Of a DNA stretch of 64,000 bases, positions 36,454 through 45,343 are shown one piece after another. The translations under genes were made by a program, and so were the position numbers. How positions within the stretch are numbered: position 1 is the stretch's first letter; the number at the start of each line of letters is the position of its first letter. This DNA comes from Rhizobium sp. CSW-27. Its GTDB lineage: Bacteria > Pseudomonadota > Alphaproteobacteria > Rhizobiales > Rhizobiaceae. Location: the NCBI RefSeq assembly GCF_018760785.1, contig NZ_JAHHZO010000001.1, positions 434,001-498,000 of the forward strand, given 5' to 3'. The notes beneath the pieces were generated by a model. The model ran no database searches and was not told the DNA's origin. It worked only from the letters and a program-made list of their open reading frames with translations.

Positions 36454-36482
36454 CCTTCGCCGCCGCACGCAGGCGGCGAAGG
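36454..36482. terminator. hairpin between dctM and the MprF-like gene
   Basis: CCTTCGCCGCC, loop GCACGCA, GGCGGCGAAGG is an 11-bp perfect stem located between two convergent genes. There is no U run on either side, so it may need Rho or act mainly as RNA stabiliser; it is a bidirectional terminator candidate. Confidence 0.5.
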
Positions 36483-36489
36483 ACGCCCT

Positions 36490-37803
36490 TCAGCGACGCA
36501 GGATGCCCTTCAGGCCGCCGCCGATCAGCATCGTCACGTCGATCATCGAGGCAAGCGGCAGGCCGGCGCCGCCGACAGCCAGATAGCGCGGTTCCCAGAC
36601 CGGATCGAATTTCGACTTGAAGGCCAGCACGCCCTGGAAATTGTAGAAGCGTTCGCCGTTTTCGAAGACCTGGCGGCAGATGTGGTTCCAGAGCGGCGCA
36701 CCGGGATGGGTGGGCAGGCCTGACAGCGGCGCCATGCCGAGGTTCAGCGTGCGGAACCCCTTTTCCTTCAGCCCCTCCATGATGCGCACGAAGAGAAGAT
36801 CCATCATGCCGCGATGCGTGCCGGGAATATGGCGCATCAGGTCGATGAAGGCATCTCCCTCGCCGGAGGCCGTCAGAAGATTGGCAAAGGCCACGATGCG
36901 GCCCTCGATGCGGATGACCGCCACCGGGCTTTCGCACAGATAGGCATTCTGGAAAGTCCCGAGCGAAAAGCCCTTTTCCGCCGCATTGTGCGCGGCAAGC
37001 CAGGCATCGGAGATCTGCCGCAGTTCATCCAGCACCGCCGGCACCGCGGAGGGCTCCAGCAGTGCAAATTCCAGCCCGTCCCGCTCGGCGCGGTTGATCG
37101 AGCGGCGCAGTTTCAGCCATTCACCGCCCTTCAGGCTGAAGCGGGAAAGATCCACCACCGCCTGTTCGCCGAGCTTGTAGGGCCGCAAGCCGCAATCGGC
37201 AGCGACCGGCAGGAAGGCCGGAGAGACCTGGTAGAACACGGGTCGGCGGCCGTTGCGGCGGGCATCCTCGGCAAAGGCCTGCACCAGGTCCGCCCAGCGC
37301 TCCTGCGGGCCGACCGGATCGAACAGCGCCACCTGCGACCTGCCCTGAACGGCATACATGATGAAGGCATCGCGCGCGGCCGAAAAGAAGAGCTGCTTGT
37401 CGCCGAGCCGCACCAGACCAGCGCTGGCATTGCCCTGGCGGGCGACGATATCGCAGGCGGTGCGCATGTCCTCGGCATCAGGACGGTTCCTCGGCCGCTG
37501 TACCGGACGCATCAGGCGCTGACCGGCCCAGGCGCCGGCAATCAGCGTCAACGAAAGCGTGGTGCCCGTCTCCTCGCCGATCGCCGGAGCTCCCCACAGG
37601 CGCAGCGCCAGCAGGATCTCCTCCATGAACAGGCACACGGTAAGGGCCGCGGCAAGGGCAAGCACGCCGGCCCGGCCGAACAGGGCGGAAACGTCGCGCA
37701 GATCCGGCCGCCACTCGCGCCACAGCGCGGCACATCGGGAGATCGTCGGCGTTGCCGGCATCGCCGGCACGATCAGGTCACTGTCAGCGGAAAGCGTATC
37801 CAT
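36490..37803 (-). CDS. MprF-like phosphatidylglycerol lysyltransferase domain protein, synthase part only
   Basis: This 437-residue protein corresponds to the C-terminal synthase half of MprF/LpiA (DUF2156 domain: FSAARDAFIMYAVQGRSQVALFDPVGP; EGDAFIDLMRHIPGTHRGMMDLLFVRIMEGLKEKGFRTLNLGMAPLSGL; FKSKFDPVWEPRYLAV). Only about two transmembrane segments precede it, whereas full MprF has a ~500-residue flippase portion. It should transfer an aminoacyl group from tRNA to a membrane lipid, altering surface charge. Whether it works without a flippase is unclear. No frameshifted remnant of a flippase is seen upstream. Confidence 0.8.
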   Translation of the reverse strand: MDTLSADSDLIVPAMPATPTISRCAALWREWRPDLRDVSALFGRAGVLALAAALTVCLFMEEILLALRLWGAPAIGEETGTTLSLTLIAGAWAGQRLMRPVQRPRNRPDAEDMRTACDIVARQGNASAGLVRLGDKQLFFSAARDAFIMYAVQGRSQVALFDPVGPQERWADLVQAFAEDARRNGRRPVFYQVSPAFLPVAADCGLRPYKLGEQAVVDLSRFSLKGGEWLKLRRSINRAERDGLEFALLEPSAVPAVLDELRQISDAWLAAHNAAEKGFSLGTFQNAYLCESPVAVIRIEGRIVAFANLLTASGEGDAFIDLMRHIPGTHRGMMDLLFVRIMEGLKEKGFRTLNLGMAPLSGLPTHPGAPLWNHICRQVFENGERFYNFQGVLAFKSKFDPVWEPRYLAVGGAGLPLASMIDVTMLIGGGLKGILRR

Positions 37804-38313
37804 GGTGTATCCGTCAACATCTCGCTCGGAACATGCCGGACAGGCTCTTCCGGCGGCCGCTCATTATCACGCTTCTGTGAAGGAAGCGATAAGGTGCAGG
37901 CTTTCGAGAAGATGAAGCCCGCACCTCGCCTTGCGGCCTTTCCGGCCCTGGCACAGATGCTGCGGCGGACTGCCCGAGACAGGGCCCGGATCAGGGCGTG
38001 ACCGCCGTTTCCCGCAGGCCACCCGACCGGCTGACCCGGCCGGTGGGATCGGCCTCTGGGATCGGCCGCGGGGATCAGTTGGTGGGATCGGCTGGCGGCC
38101 CCGCTGCGGTCCGCCATTCGCATCGCTGCGGGTATTCTGACAATGGCCCTGGCCTGTCGCGTGCCGGGCGCGCGGCAGGCCCGCTTTTTCACGAGGCTTC
38201 GCTTTTGGAGAGAGATTTGCTCCGGGCCGCGCCAGCTTCAAATGCCTGTTTCTGTCCGCCTGCGACCGGACGTGGAATAAAGGAGGGAACCGCAATGCAG
38301 CACAGGCACGCCC
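37804..38313. other. upstream region of cysH with 13-bp tandem repeats
   Basis: These 510 bp lie between the divergent MprF-like gene and cysH. They contain the tandem repeat at 38045-38096 and the leader of cysH with a strong ribosome site (AAGGAGGG, 38280-38287). No other gene is supported. Confidence 0.6.
38045..38096. repeat. 13-bp tandem repeat, four units
   Basis: Units begin at 38045, 38058, 38071 and 38084, each opening GGGATCGGC (third unit GGGATCAGT). The period is exactly 13 bp and units differ mainly in their last four bases. It lies about 220 bp upstream of cysH and may be regulatory or a degenerate minisatellite. Confidence 0.6.
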
Positions 38314-39075
38314 ATGACCCAGCATCAGATGACCCGGCATCAGGCGCCACCGGCCGTCGCCGCGCTCGACGCGCAACTGGCCGCCCTCGACCTTCCCGGC
38401 CGGCTTTCGCTCGCCGCAAGTCTCGGCCGGACCGTCTTCACCACCTCGCTCGGCATCGAGGACCAGGTGATCACCGCCGCGATCGGCACGCATCGCCTGC
38501 CGATCGAGGTGGCGACGCTGGAGACCGGGCGGCTGTTTGCCGAAACCGTCGCGCTGATCGGTGAAACGGAGGAGCGCTACGACCTGTCGATCCGCCGCTT
38601 TCACCCCGAGGCGCGCGATGTCGATGCCTATGCGGCGCAATATGGCCTGAACGGCTTCTACGAGAGTGTCGAAGCCCGCCACGCCTGCTGTCATGTGCGC
38701 AAGCTGAAGCCGCTCGCCGCGGCCTTGGCTGGCGCCGACATCTGGATCACCGGCCTTCGCCGCGGACAATCCGGCAACCGCGCCGCAACGCCCTTTGCCG
38801 AATACGATGCCGAGCGCAACCTCCTGAAGATCAATCCGCTGGCCGACTGGGACATCGAGACGATCCGCGCCCATGTGGCGGCGGAGGACATCCCGGTCAA
38901 CCCGCTGCATGGCCGTGGTTATCCCTCGATCGGCTGCGAGCCCTGCACGCGGGCCATCAAGCCCGGCGAAAGCGAACGCGCCGGCCGCTGGTGGTGGGAA
39001 AACGACGAGAAGCGCGAATGCGGCCTGCATGTGGCAGAACCCGCCGCCTCTTCGATCATCGCACCGGCGCATTGA
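38314..39075 (+). CDS. cysH: APS/PAPS reductase, [4Fe-4S] type
   Basis: The 253-residue protein has the PP-loop region ([13 protein letters not shown]), the cysteine pair in RHACCHVRK and the CxxC in [10 protein letters not shown] that bind a [4Fe-4S] cluster, and the C-terminal catalytic cysteine in ECGLH. This is the APS-reductase form that reduces adenylylsulfate to sulfite using thioredoxin. The best ribosome site lies before an ATG at 38295 that is out of frame by one base; removing one C from the CCC at 38311-38313 would join them. The ATG used here is the first in frame. Confidence 0.92.
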   Translation: MTQHQMTRHQAPPAVAALDAQLAALDLPGRLSLAASLGRTVFTTSLGIEDQVITAAIGTHRLPIEVATLETGRLFAETVALIGETEERYDLSIRRFHPEARDVDAYAAQYGLNGFYESVEARHACCHVRKLKPLAAALAGADIWITGLRRGQSGNRAATPFAEYDAERNLLKINPLADWDIETIRAHVAAEDIPVNPLHGRGYPSIGCEPCTRAIKPGESERAGRWWWENDEKRECGLHVAEPAASSIIAPAH

Positions 39076-39089
39076 AGTGAGCGGAGCCA

Positions 39090-39166
39090 TACCCCCTCGT
39101 TCCACGAGCCTTCGTGACATCTCTCCCTCAAGGGGAGAGATGCCCGGCAGGGCAGAGGGGGGGCTC
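39090..39166. repeat. RIME-like family 1 repeat between cysH and cysD
   Basis: The core ATCTCTCCCTCAAGGGGAGA is followed by TGCCCGGCAGGGCAGAGGGG, preceded by an imperfect inverted half (ACCCCCTCG...). It lies within an apparent operon, as at the bet locus, and may affect the relative expression of cysH and cysDN. Confidence 0.7.
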
Positions 39167-39235
39167 CAGGCACGCCGCCCAAGAAGCGGCAAAGGACCAG
39201 AAAGACGCCGCCGGATGCGGCAAAAAGGACAACTC

Positions 39236-40192
39236 ATGCATTCGCATAGCTCTGAATTCGACCCGCACCGGAACGACCCGGCCGTCAAGCCGCCGCTCGA
39301 TCCGCATCTGAAGGCGCTGGAGAACGAGGCGATCCACATCTTCCGCGAGGTGGCGGCCGAGTTCGAGAACCCGGTGATGCTCTACTCCATCGGCAAGGAC
39401 AGCTCGGTGCTGCTGCATCTGGCGCGCAAGGCCTTTTTCCCCGGCCGCGTGCCCTTCCCGCTGCTGCACATCGATACCGGCTGGAAGTTTCCGGAGATGA
39501 TCGCCTTTCGCGACGAGATGGCGGAAAAATTCGATCTCGATCTGGTGGTCTACACCAATCCGCGCGGCGACAGCGAAAAGATCTCCCCCTTCACCCACGG
39601 TTCGGCCTACCACACCGACGTGATGAAGACGGAAGCGCTGCGCCAGGCACTCGATGCCGGCAAATACGATGCGGCCTTCGGCGGCGCACGCCGCGACGAG
39701 GAAGCCAGCCGCGCCAAGGAACGCATCTATTCCTTCCGCACGCCCGACCACAAGTGGGACCCGCGCAACCAGCGCCCGGAACTGTGGAACCTCTATAACG
39801 GCATGATCCGCCGCGGCGAGAGCGTGCGCGCCTTCCCGCTCTCCAACTGGACGGAAGTGGATATCTGGCGCTACATCCAGGCGGAGAACATTCCGCTGCC
39901 GCCCCTCTATTACGCCAAGACCCGCAAGTTCGTCGAACGCGACGGCATGCTGATGTGGGCGGAAGACCCGCGCTTCGAACCGCTGCCGGGCGAACAGGTG
40001 CAGGAAGGCATGTTGCGTTTCCGCACCCTTGGCTGCTGGCCGCTGACCGGCGGCATTCGTTCCACCGCGGCAACCCTCGACGAGGTGATCGCCGAACTTG
40101 AAATCGCCACCGTCTCCGAACGCCAGGGCCGCGCCATTGACCGCGACCAGGCCGGATCGATGGAAAAGAAGAAGCGCGAAGGATATTTCTGA
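39236..40192 (+). CDS. cysD: sulfate adenylyltransferase subunit 2
   Basis: The 318-residue protein has the PP-loop motif ([19 protein letters not shown]) and typical CysD segments ([75 protein letters not shown]). It transfers AMP from ATP to sulfate to form APS, driven by CysN GTPase. AAAAAGGA precedes the ATG at 39236. Its stop codon overlaps the cysN start by one base. Confidence 0.96.
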   Translation: MHSHSSEFDPHRNDPAVKPPLDPHLKALENEAIHIFREVAAEFENPVMLYSIGKDSSVLLHLARKAFFPGRVPFPLLHIDTGWKFPEMIAFRDEMAEKFDLDLVVYTNPRGDSEKISPFTHGSAYHTDVMKTEALRQALDAGKYDAAFGGARRDEEASRAKERIYSFRTPDHKWDPRNQRPELWNLYNGMIRRGESVRAFPLSNWTEVDIWRYIQAENIPLPPLYYAKTRKFVERDGMLMWAEDPRFEPLPGEQVQEGMLRFRTLGCWPLTGGIRSTAATLDEVIAELEIATVSERQGRAIDRDQAGSMEKKKREGYF

Positions 40193-41676
40193 TGACTGCT
40201 CCCTCCTCCATCGCCGCCCAGGCCAGCAATGTCGTGCCGATCACCGATGCGGCCAAGGCGGTGCGCGACACCCGCCCGCTGCGCCTCATCACCTGCGGTT
40301 CCGTCGATGACGGCAAATCGACCCTGATCGGCCGCCTTCTCTGGGATACCAAGGCCGTCAAGGAAGACCAGGCGGCGGCGCTTTCTCGCGACAGCGGCAA
40401 ACAGAACGATCTCGGCCTGCCGGATTTCGCCCTGCTGCTCGACGGCCTGCAGGCCGAACGCGAACAGGGCATCACCATCGATGTCGCCTATCGCTATTTC
40501 GCCACCGACCGCCGCTCCTTCATCGTGGCCGATACGCCCGGCCACGAGCAGTATACCCGCAACATGGCGACCGGTGCTTCGACCGCCGATCTGGCCGTTC
40601 TGCTGGTTGATGCGCGGTCCGGCCTCTTGGAACAGACGCGCCGCCACGCCACCATCGCCTCGCTGATGGGCATCAAGCAGTTCGTGCTGGCGGTCAACAA
40701 GTTCGATCTCGTGGCCTATGACAAGGCGGTATTCGAGCGCATCGCCCATGACTTCAAGGAGCTGGCACTGTCGCTTGGCGTGCGCCAGGTGACCGCCATC
40801 CCGATGTCGGCGCTGAAGGGCGAAAACGTCGTGTATGAGGGGCGCGCCACCATGCCCTGGTATGACGGCCCGACGCTGGTCGAAACGCTGGAACTGGCCA
40901 CCACCCGCACGGCGGCGGCCGGCGGTTTCCGCCTGCCGGTGCAGCGCGTCTCGCGCCCCGGCGAAAGCTTTCGCGGCTACCAGGGGACCGTCGCCGGCGG
41001 CTCGATCAAGCCCGGCGATTCCGTCGCCATCCTGCCCTCCGGCATGGTCGCCAACGTGAAGCAGATCGTCACCTTCGACCTGGTGCGCAATGCGGCCGTT
41101 GCAGGTGACGCCATCACGCTCGTCCTCGACCGGCAGGTGGATGTGTCGCGCGGCGACATGATCGTCTCGCTCGATGCCCAGCCGATGACCGGGCTTGCCT
41201 TCGATGCGCAACTGGTCGCCCTGCAGCCGGGCGGCATCGAACCCGGCAAGCGCTACTGGCTGAAGGCCGGCACCCGGCGCCAGCGCGTGCAGGTTTCGCC
41301 GCTTTCCCAGCTGGAGCTGGCGAGCGGCAAGTGGAAAAGCCATTCGGACACCTTGCCGATGAACGCGATCGGCAAGGTACGGCTCTCCTTCGACGAGACG
41401 GCGATCTTCGATGCCTACGAGCAGAACCGCAACACCGGCGCCTTCATCCTGATCGACCCCGACACGCTGAACACGGTGGCCGGCGGCATGATTTCCGCCA
41501 AGCGCTCGGATCTCGGCGGCATCCACCGGGACGGCCAGCGCGTACTGCTGTCGCTGCCGGCGGATCTGGCCGACGAGCTGATGGCAAGCGAGGCCTTCGC
41601 GGCCCGCCGCGACGAGGCGGATGTGCGCCGGGTCAGCGCGGCCCGCGCTGCCGAACTGCTGGGCGAGATCGACTAA
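40192..41676 (+). CDS. cysN: sulfate adenylyltransferase subunit 1 (GTPase)
   Basis: The 494-residue EF-Tu-like GTPase has G1 (GSVDDGKST), G3 (DTPGHEQY) and G4 (NKFD) motifs plus downstream beta-barrel domains. It couples GTP hydrolysis to APS formation with CysD. It lacks the APS kinase (CysC) extension found in NodQ/CysNC forms, so APS, not PAPS, is the product, in agreement with the APS-type reductase upstream. It is coupled to cysD by a TGATG overlap. Confidence 0.96.
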   Translation: MTAPSSIAAQASNVVPITDAAKAVRDTRPLRLITCGSVDDGKSTLIGRLLWDTKAVKEDQAAALSRDSGKQNDLGLPDFALLLDGLQAEREQGITIDVAYRYFATDRRSFIVADTPGHEQYTRNMATGASTADLAVLLVDARSGLLEQTRRHATIASLMGIKQFVLAVNKFDLVAYDKAVFERIAHDFKELALSLGVRQVTAIPMSALKGENVVYEGRATMPWYDGPTLVETLELATTRTAAAGGFRLPVQRVSRPGESFRGYQGTVAGGSIKPGDSVAILPSGMVANVKQIVTFDLVRNAAVAGDAITLVLDRQVDVSRGDMIVSLDAQPMTGLAFDAQLVALQPGGIEPGKRYWLKAGTRRQRVQVSPLSQLELASGKWKSHSDTLPMNAIGKVRLSFDETAIFDAYEQNRNTGAFILIDPDTLNTVAGGMISAKRSDLGGIHRDGQRVLLSLPADLADELMASEAFAARRDEADVRRVSAARAAELLGEID

Positions 41677-41725
41677 CGCGCCGCACCATGGCGCGACCGG
41701 CGGATGAGCCGCCGGCCGTGTCTCG

Positions 41726-42787
41726 TTACGGCACAACCAGTCCGCCGGGCACGAGATCCGGCGGACGGCGGCGGGTCGTCTGGCGTTCGATCAGTTCGAA
41801 ACCCAGATTGACGGAATGCAGGCCCGTGCGACTGCCATCGGCGCCGCGGATCATCAGATCGGCCGCGCGATAGCCCATCTCGAACAGCGGCGTGCGCACC
41901 GTGGTCAGCGGCGGTTGCATCACGGCGGCGAAATCGAGGTCGTTATAGCCGCAGATACCGAACTGTTCCGGCACCTTCAGGCCCATGCGCTGCGCCTCGA
42001 ACAGCACGCCGAGCGCCAGATCGTCGTTCTGGCAGAAGACCGCGTCGATATCCGGTCTTACCTTCAGCGCACGGCGCAGCAGCCGGCAGCCCATCTGGGT
42101 GGTGGTGGCGGCATTTTCCTGGTGAATGAGGTCGGGATCGTAAAGCCCGGCCTGCTGCATGACGCGGCTGTAGCCCTCGGTGCGCCGGCGGCCCCGCGCA
42201 TCGAGCATGCCGCCGAGCAGCGCGATGGTGCGATAACCGCATTGCAGCAGATGGCGCGTTGCCGCCTCCGCTGCGGCCACATGATCCACCGCAATCACCG
42301 AACCGGCGATCTTGATGCCGAAATCCACCACCTGGACGACCGTGCAATTGGCGTGCTTGACCAGTTCGTGGATGCTTTCCGCCCCCTCAAGGCCGGCCAG
42401 CAGGATGCCGGCGGTATTCTGCGACAGAAGCAGCCGCACCTGCCGCATCTCCTCCTCGACGGAGTTGTGCGTATTGGCATACTGGATGCGGAAGGTGGTA
42501 TCGCGCACCCGCTCCTCCACGCCCTGCATGAAGCTCAGGAAGGCGCGGTTGGTCAGCGTCGGAACCAGAACGCCGAAGGTGGAATTGTGCCGGCTGGCCA
42601 GTGCCCGCGCCGCCTGATCCGGCACGTAGCCCATGTCTTCGATGAGATCGAGAATGCGGTTGCGCAGGTTCGGCGAGACCTTCTCCGGCTCGCGCAGCAC
42701 CCGCGACACGGTGATGGCGCTGACGCCCGCCCGCGTTGCGACATCGATCAGCGTGGTGCGCTCGCCCCGTCCGCGCCGTGCCCTCAT
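41726..42787 (-). CDS. LacI family transcriptional regulator
   Basis: The 353-residue protein has the N-terminal LacI HTH (TLIDVATRAGVSAITVSRVLREPEKVSPNLRNRILDLIEDMGYVPDQAARALAS) and a periplasmic-binding-protein-like sensor domain. It resembles the GntR-type gluconate regulators of this family. GGAG about 7 nt before the ATG at 42787 favours this start over a longer one at 42820. No sugar operon is adjacent. A promoter with an overlapping dyad at 43006-43033 suggests autoregulation. Confidence 0.88.
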   Translation of the reverse strand: MRARRGRGERTTLIDVATRAGVSAITVSRVLREPEKVSPNLRNRILDLIEDMGYVPDQAARALASRHNSTFGVLVPTLTNRAFLSFMQGVEERVRDTTFRIQYANTHNSVEEEMRQVRLLLSQNTAGILLAGLEGAESIHELVKHANCTVVQVVDFGIKIAGSVIAVDHVAAAEAATRHLLQCGYRTIALLGGMLDARGRRRTEGYSRVMQQAGLYDPDLIHQENAATTTQMGCRLLRRALKVRPDIDAVFCQNDDLALGVLFEAQRMGLKVPEQFGICGYNDLDFAAVMQPPLTTVRTPLFEMGYRAADLMIRGADGSRTGLHSVNLGFELIERQTTRRRPPDLVPGGLVVP

Positions 42788-43005
42788 GCGCCGGCTCCGC
42801 ACAGGCGGAAAGGCAGGCATAAAGACGGGTGACTGGCTGGAAAGACGGCCCCCTTTGCCGCCTCCGACATCACCGGACAGTATTTTTCCTTCATGAGACA
42901 CAACCCCTGATTTCCTCCCGACAGTAACGCGGGAGGTTGCACTTAATCAATGTTGTCCGAAAGGAAAAATCGACCGCCCCACAGAAAGCAACGACTTTCA
43001 GACTG

Positions 43006-43033
43006 GATATAATATGTAACTTTGGCGTTACAA
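43006..43033 (-). promoter_or_regulatory. promoter of the LacI gene with overlapping dyad
   Basis: On the minus strand: TTGTAA (43028-43033), a 16-nt spacer and TATATC (43006-43011). The dyad TGTAAC-tttggc-GTTACA (43015-43032) occupies the spacer, a good position for autorepression. Confidence 0.45.
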
Positions 43034-43092
43034 TACAGTCCAGAGGGGACCAACGAGCCCTTCCTCAAGGCGGAAAGGTCCGGTTTTCGTCG

Positions 43093-43108
43093 CCGGCCCG
43101 AAGGCCGG
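43093..43108. terminator. UUCG-type hairpin after the small membrane protein gene
   Basis: CCGGCC-CGAA-GGCCGG on the plus strand becomes CCGGCC-UUCG-GGCCGG in minus-strand RNA, a very stable tetraloop hairpin 10-25 nt after the stop of the 33-residue gene. A U tract is missing, so terminator function is uncertain. Confidence 0.4.
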
Positions 43109-43118
43109 ACGCCAAGGA

Positions 43119-43220
43119 TCAGAGAACCGTGTTGTAGGCCACCCAGATGATTGCAGCCCACATCAGCAGCGAGATGTTGAGCGACAGGACATAGGGCGAA
43201 TGGTACAGTTTCATGAACAT
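43119..43220 (-). CDS. small single-pass membrane protein (33 aa)
   Basis: The ORF encodes MFMKLYHSPYVLSLNISLLM followed by WAAIIWVAYNTVL. Residues ~10-30 form one hydrophobic helix. AGGAG lies 5 nt before the ATG at 43220. A stable UUCG hairpin follows the stop codon. The features fit a real small membrane protein of unknown function; no family is recognised. Confidence 0.55.
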   Translation of the reverse strand: MFMKLYHSPYVLSLNISLLMWAAIIWVAYNTVL

Positions 43221-43555
43221 CTCTTCTCCTCCTCGCATGACCGGGCGCTCCTCCTGCGCTCCGTCACGAAAACGAAATATATCGCCATTGGTTCCCTTCG
43301 GCAATGGGGAGCGACCAAAAATGGTCCATATTGAGACAAGCTCATATTAGACGTTCCAAAATGACGCGGCGCCGCCGAAAAAGCAGGCAATGCCAAATTT
43401 ATTTTGCGGCGCGAAAAGAGGCCTCTCGCACAGTGGGGGCAAAATCTGCTAGTGCGGAGCCAAGGTGCCGCGACCGACAGGTTCTGCGCGCCGAGTGCTG
43501 CTTGCGAAGGGCGGCCCTGGCCTCCTTCCTTCCTGAAAACAAAGGTTTACGAAAG
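43221..43555. other. divergent spacer without recognised features
   Basis: These 335 bp separate the small membrane protein gene from the lipoprotein gene. Sequence is locally AT-richer near 43270-43400, as expected for promoters. I see no supported gene, repeat or RNA. Confidence 0.5.
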
Positions 43556-43909
43556 ATGAACACTCGCTTGACCGCGCTTGCGCTGCTGGCCGGCACGCTG
43601 TGCGGATGCACCACCACGCCGCCCCCGCCAAGCCCGATCGAGGTCCGCTGGCAGGGGAAATCGGCCGGCGCCTTCTTCGCCCGTTTTGCACCGCCATATG
43701 CCGATACGCGGTCCGGCGACGACACCGTCTACAATTGGCGTGGCGGCTTCCAGCGAATCAAAACTGTGGATGGCCAGTGGATAAGTGCGAGCTGCAGCGC
43801 CGCCATCACCACCGATTCGAACTACCGCATCAAGGCAATCCACGTGATCTCGGACCGGCAGGGCAGCAAGGGCCCGAGCTACTGCACGGAACTGCTGACC
43901 GCCGAATAG
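43556..43909 (+). CDS. small lipoprotein, hypothetical
   Basis: The 117-residue protein has a lipoprotein signal (MNTRLTALALLAGTLCGC, Cys18) followed by TTTPPPPS and a mature domain with IEVRWQGKSAGAFFARFAPPYADTR, a GGFQRIKT segment and two cysteines (SCSAA, SYCTE) that may form a disulfide. Probably an outer membrane lipoprotein. No family is recognised. The ATG at 43556 begins exactly at the signal. Confidence 0.65.
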   Translation: MNTRLTALALLAGTLCGCTTTPPPPSPIEVRWQGKSAGAFFARFAPPYADTRSGDDTVYNWRGGFQRIKTVDGQWISASCSAAITTDSNYRIKAIHVISDRQGSKGPSYCTELLTAE

Positions 43910-44156
43910 CGCGGTGCGGCCGGCGGCGACCGCTGCCGCGCCGCCCGCAAGCGCCGCAACCAAGGCGGCTCTTCAAGGGCGTGACGCGGTAGCAGCGCTC
44001 GCCAGCCGACGGGTGCAAGGCCGCCCGCAAGCGCCTGCAGGCGGCGCGGCTGATCGGCCAACACAGGCGACTGGCCGCCGGCCGGCAGGACATGATATTC
44101 GGAAAAACGACTTTTGCCGTCCGCGGCAGGTCGCCCTTCAGCGGATACCGTCGATC

Positions 44157-44759
44157 ATGATCAGGATCGTGACATGCCTTGCCGCCTGCCTTGCGCTGCC
44201 CCTCGCCGCCGGTTCGGCCGAGATCGGCGACAGCGCGATCGGTCCGGGCTATGGGCTGATCACCATCCGGGGGCAGTTCATGGCCGGTGACGAGACACGC
44301 TTTGCCGCCGCCGCCGCACGCCATGCGGCGGCCACCGTCAGCCTTGCCAGCCCGGGCGGCGAGCTGGAACCGGCGCTTGCCATCGGCAGGACGATCCACG
44401 CCCGCGGCTTTTCCACCAGCGTGCCGCCCGCCACGCTCTGCGCCTCCGGCTGCGCGCTCGCCTGGCTTGCCGGCCGGGTCCGGGTGCTCTCGCCCTCGTC
44501 CGCGCTGATCGTGCATGGCTCGTTCCGCTACCGCCCGGACGGCCGCCGCGAGGAAAGCCCCACCGGCAATGCCCGCGCCCGCGCCTATCTGGAGGCGCTT
44601 GCCCTGCCCGACCCGCTGATCGATTTCGCGACCGAGGCCCGCCGCGACGAACTGCGCCCCCTCACGCCCGAAACGCTCCGCCGCCTCGGCCTTGCGCCAC
44701 GCCTTCTTCCCGCCGCACAGACAGGCCTGCCCTTCCCGCCCAGGCCAACAGGACGGTGA
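44157..44759 (+). CDS. periplasmic protein of the ClpP/crotonase-like COG3904 group
   Basis: The 200-residue protein has a signal peptide (MIRIVTCLAACLALPLAAGSA) and the pattern of predicted periplasmic ClpP-fold proteins: SLASPGGELEPALAIGRTIHARG followed by PPATLCASGCALAWLAG, where the CASxCA serine would be the nucleophile. A C-terminal helical part follows. It may be a periplasmic hydrolase or only a binding protein. Function is not established. Confidence 0.65.
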   Translation: MIRIVTCLAACLALPLAAGSAEIGDSAIGPGYGLITIRGQFMAGDETRFAAAAARHAAATVSLASPGGELEPALAIGRTIHARGFSTSVPPATLCASGCALAWLAGRVRVLSPSSALIVHGSFRYRPDGRREESPTGNARARAYLEALALPDPLIDFATEARRDELRPLTPETLRRLGLAPRLLPAAQTGLPFPPRPTGR

Positions 44760-44788
44760 GGAATAGAATGCAAGGAAGGAGTAAAACA

Positions 44789-44863
44789 TGGCTGGGGCGC
44801 CAGGATTCGAACCTGGGAATGCCGGTACCAAAAACCGGTGCCTTACCGCTTGGCGACGCCCCA
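44789..44863 (-). tRNA. tRNA-Gln (anticodon TTG)
   Basis: On the minus strand the 75-nt sequence folds as a cloverleaf: acceptor TGGGGCG/CGCCCCA, anticodon stem CCGGT/ACCGG with loop TTTTGGT (anticodon TTG), T arm with GGTTCGAATCC and an encoded CCA. It decodes CAA and CAG. Confidence 0.96.
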
Positions 44864-45039
44864 CCGTGAGCGGCCGCTGAACGGTGTTTCCGAAGCAGCC
44901 GCAGGCAGGCGCCTCATTAGCAAAGGTGCCGGCGGGTCACAATGTCTAACTGCCGGCGTGTGACAGATTTTTGTGCGCGCCGGTGCACTGCCGTGCTAGG
45001 TCTTCGGGCCGACAGCATTCTCTCTGCCGGAGCCTCCTG

Positions 45040-45336
45040 ATGAGCCAGTTTCGCGCCCGCCCGCCCGCCATTGCCACCATGCTGGTCGATGACGCGGTCG
45101 CCCGCATCATCCGCTGGGATTTCGAGCCCGGTGCCGATACCGGCGTGCATACCCATGGGCTGGGCTATGTGGTGGTGCCGATGACCGACTGCCATTTCCT
45201 GATCGAGGAAGGAGAGAGCGCGCGGACCGCCTTCGTGGCCAGAGGCGCCGCCTATCGGCGCGAGGCGGGCACCACCCATAACGTGGTCAATGCCGGCACC
45301 GAACCGATGTCCTTCATCGAGATCGAATACAAGTAG
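45040..45336 (+). CDS. cupin domain-containing protein
   Basis: The 98-residue protein folds as a single cupin barrel. The first metal-binding motif is GVHTHGLGYVVVPMTD and the second is TTHNVVNAGTEPMSFIEIEYK. It may bind a metal and a small acid or act as an isomerase-like enzyme. The start at 45040 follows GGAGCC 7-8 nt upstream. It is followed 7 bp later by an MBL-fold hydrolase, so the pair is probably an operon. Confidence 0.82.
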   Translation: MSQFRARPPAIATMLVDDAVARIIRWDFEPGADTGVHTHGLGYVVVPMTDCHFLIEEGESARTAFVARGAAYRREAGTTHNVVNAGTEPMSFIEIEYK

Positions 45337-45343
45337 CACCCGC

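Larger units (their letters stand above)
42788..43118. other. intergenic region upstream of the LacI gene
   Basis: These 331 bp contain the LacI promoter/operator candidate (43006-43033) and the UUCG hairpin after the small membrane protein gene (43093-43108). No coding region is supported. Confidence 0.55.

Noticed and set aside
38045..38096. Tandem repeats considered as a CRISPR array.
   Set aside because: Units are 13 bp with no unique spacers and no cas genes are present.
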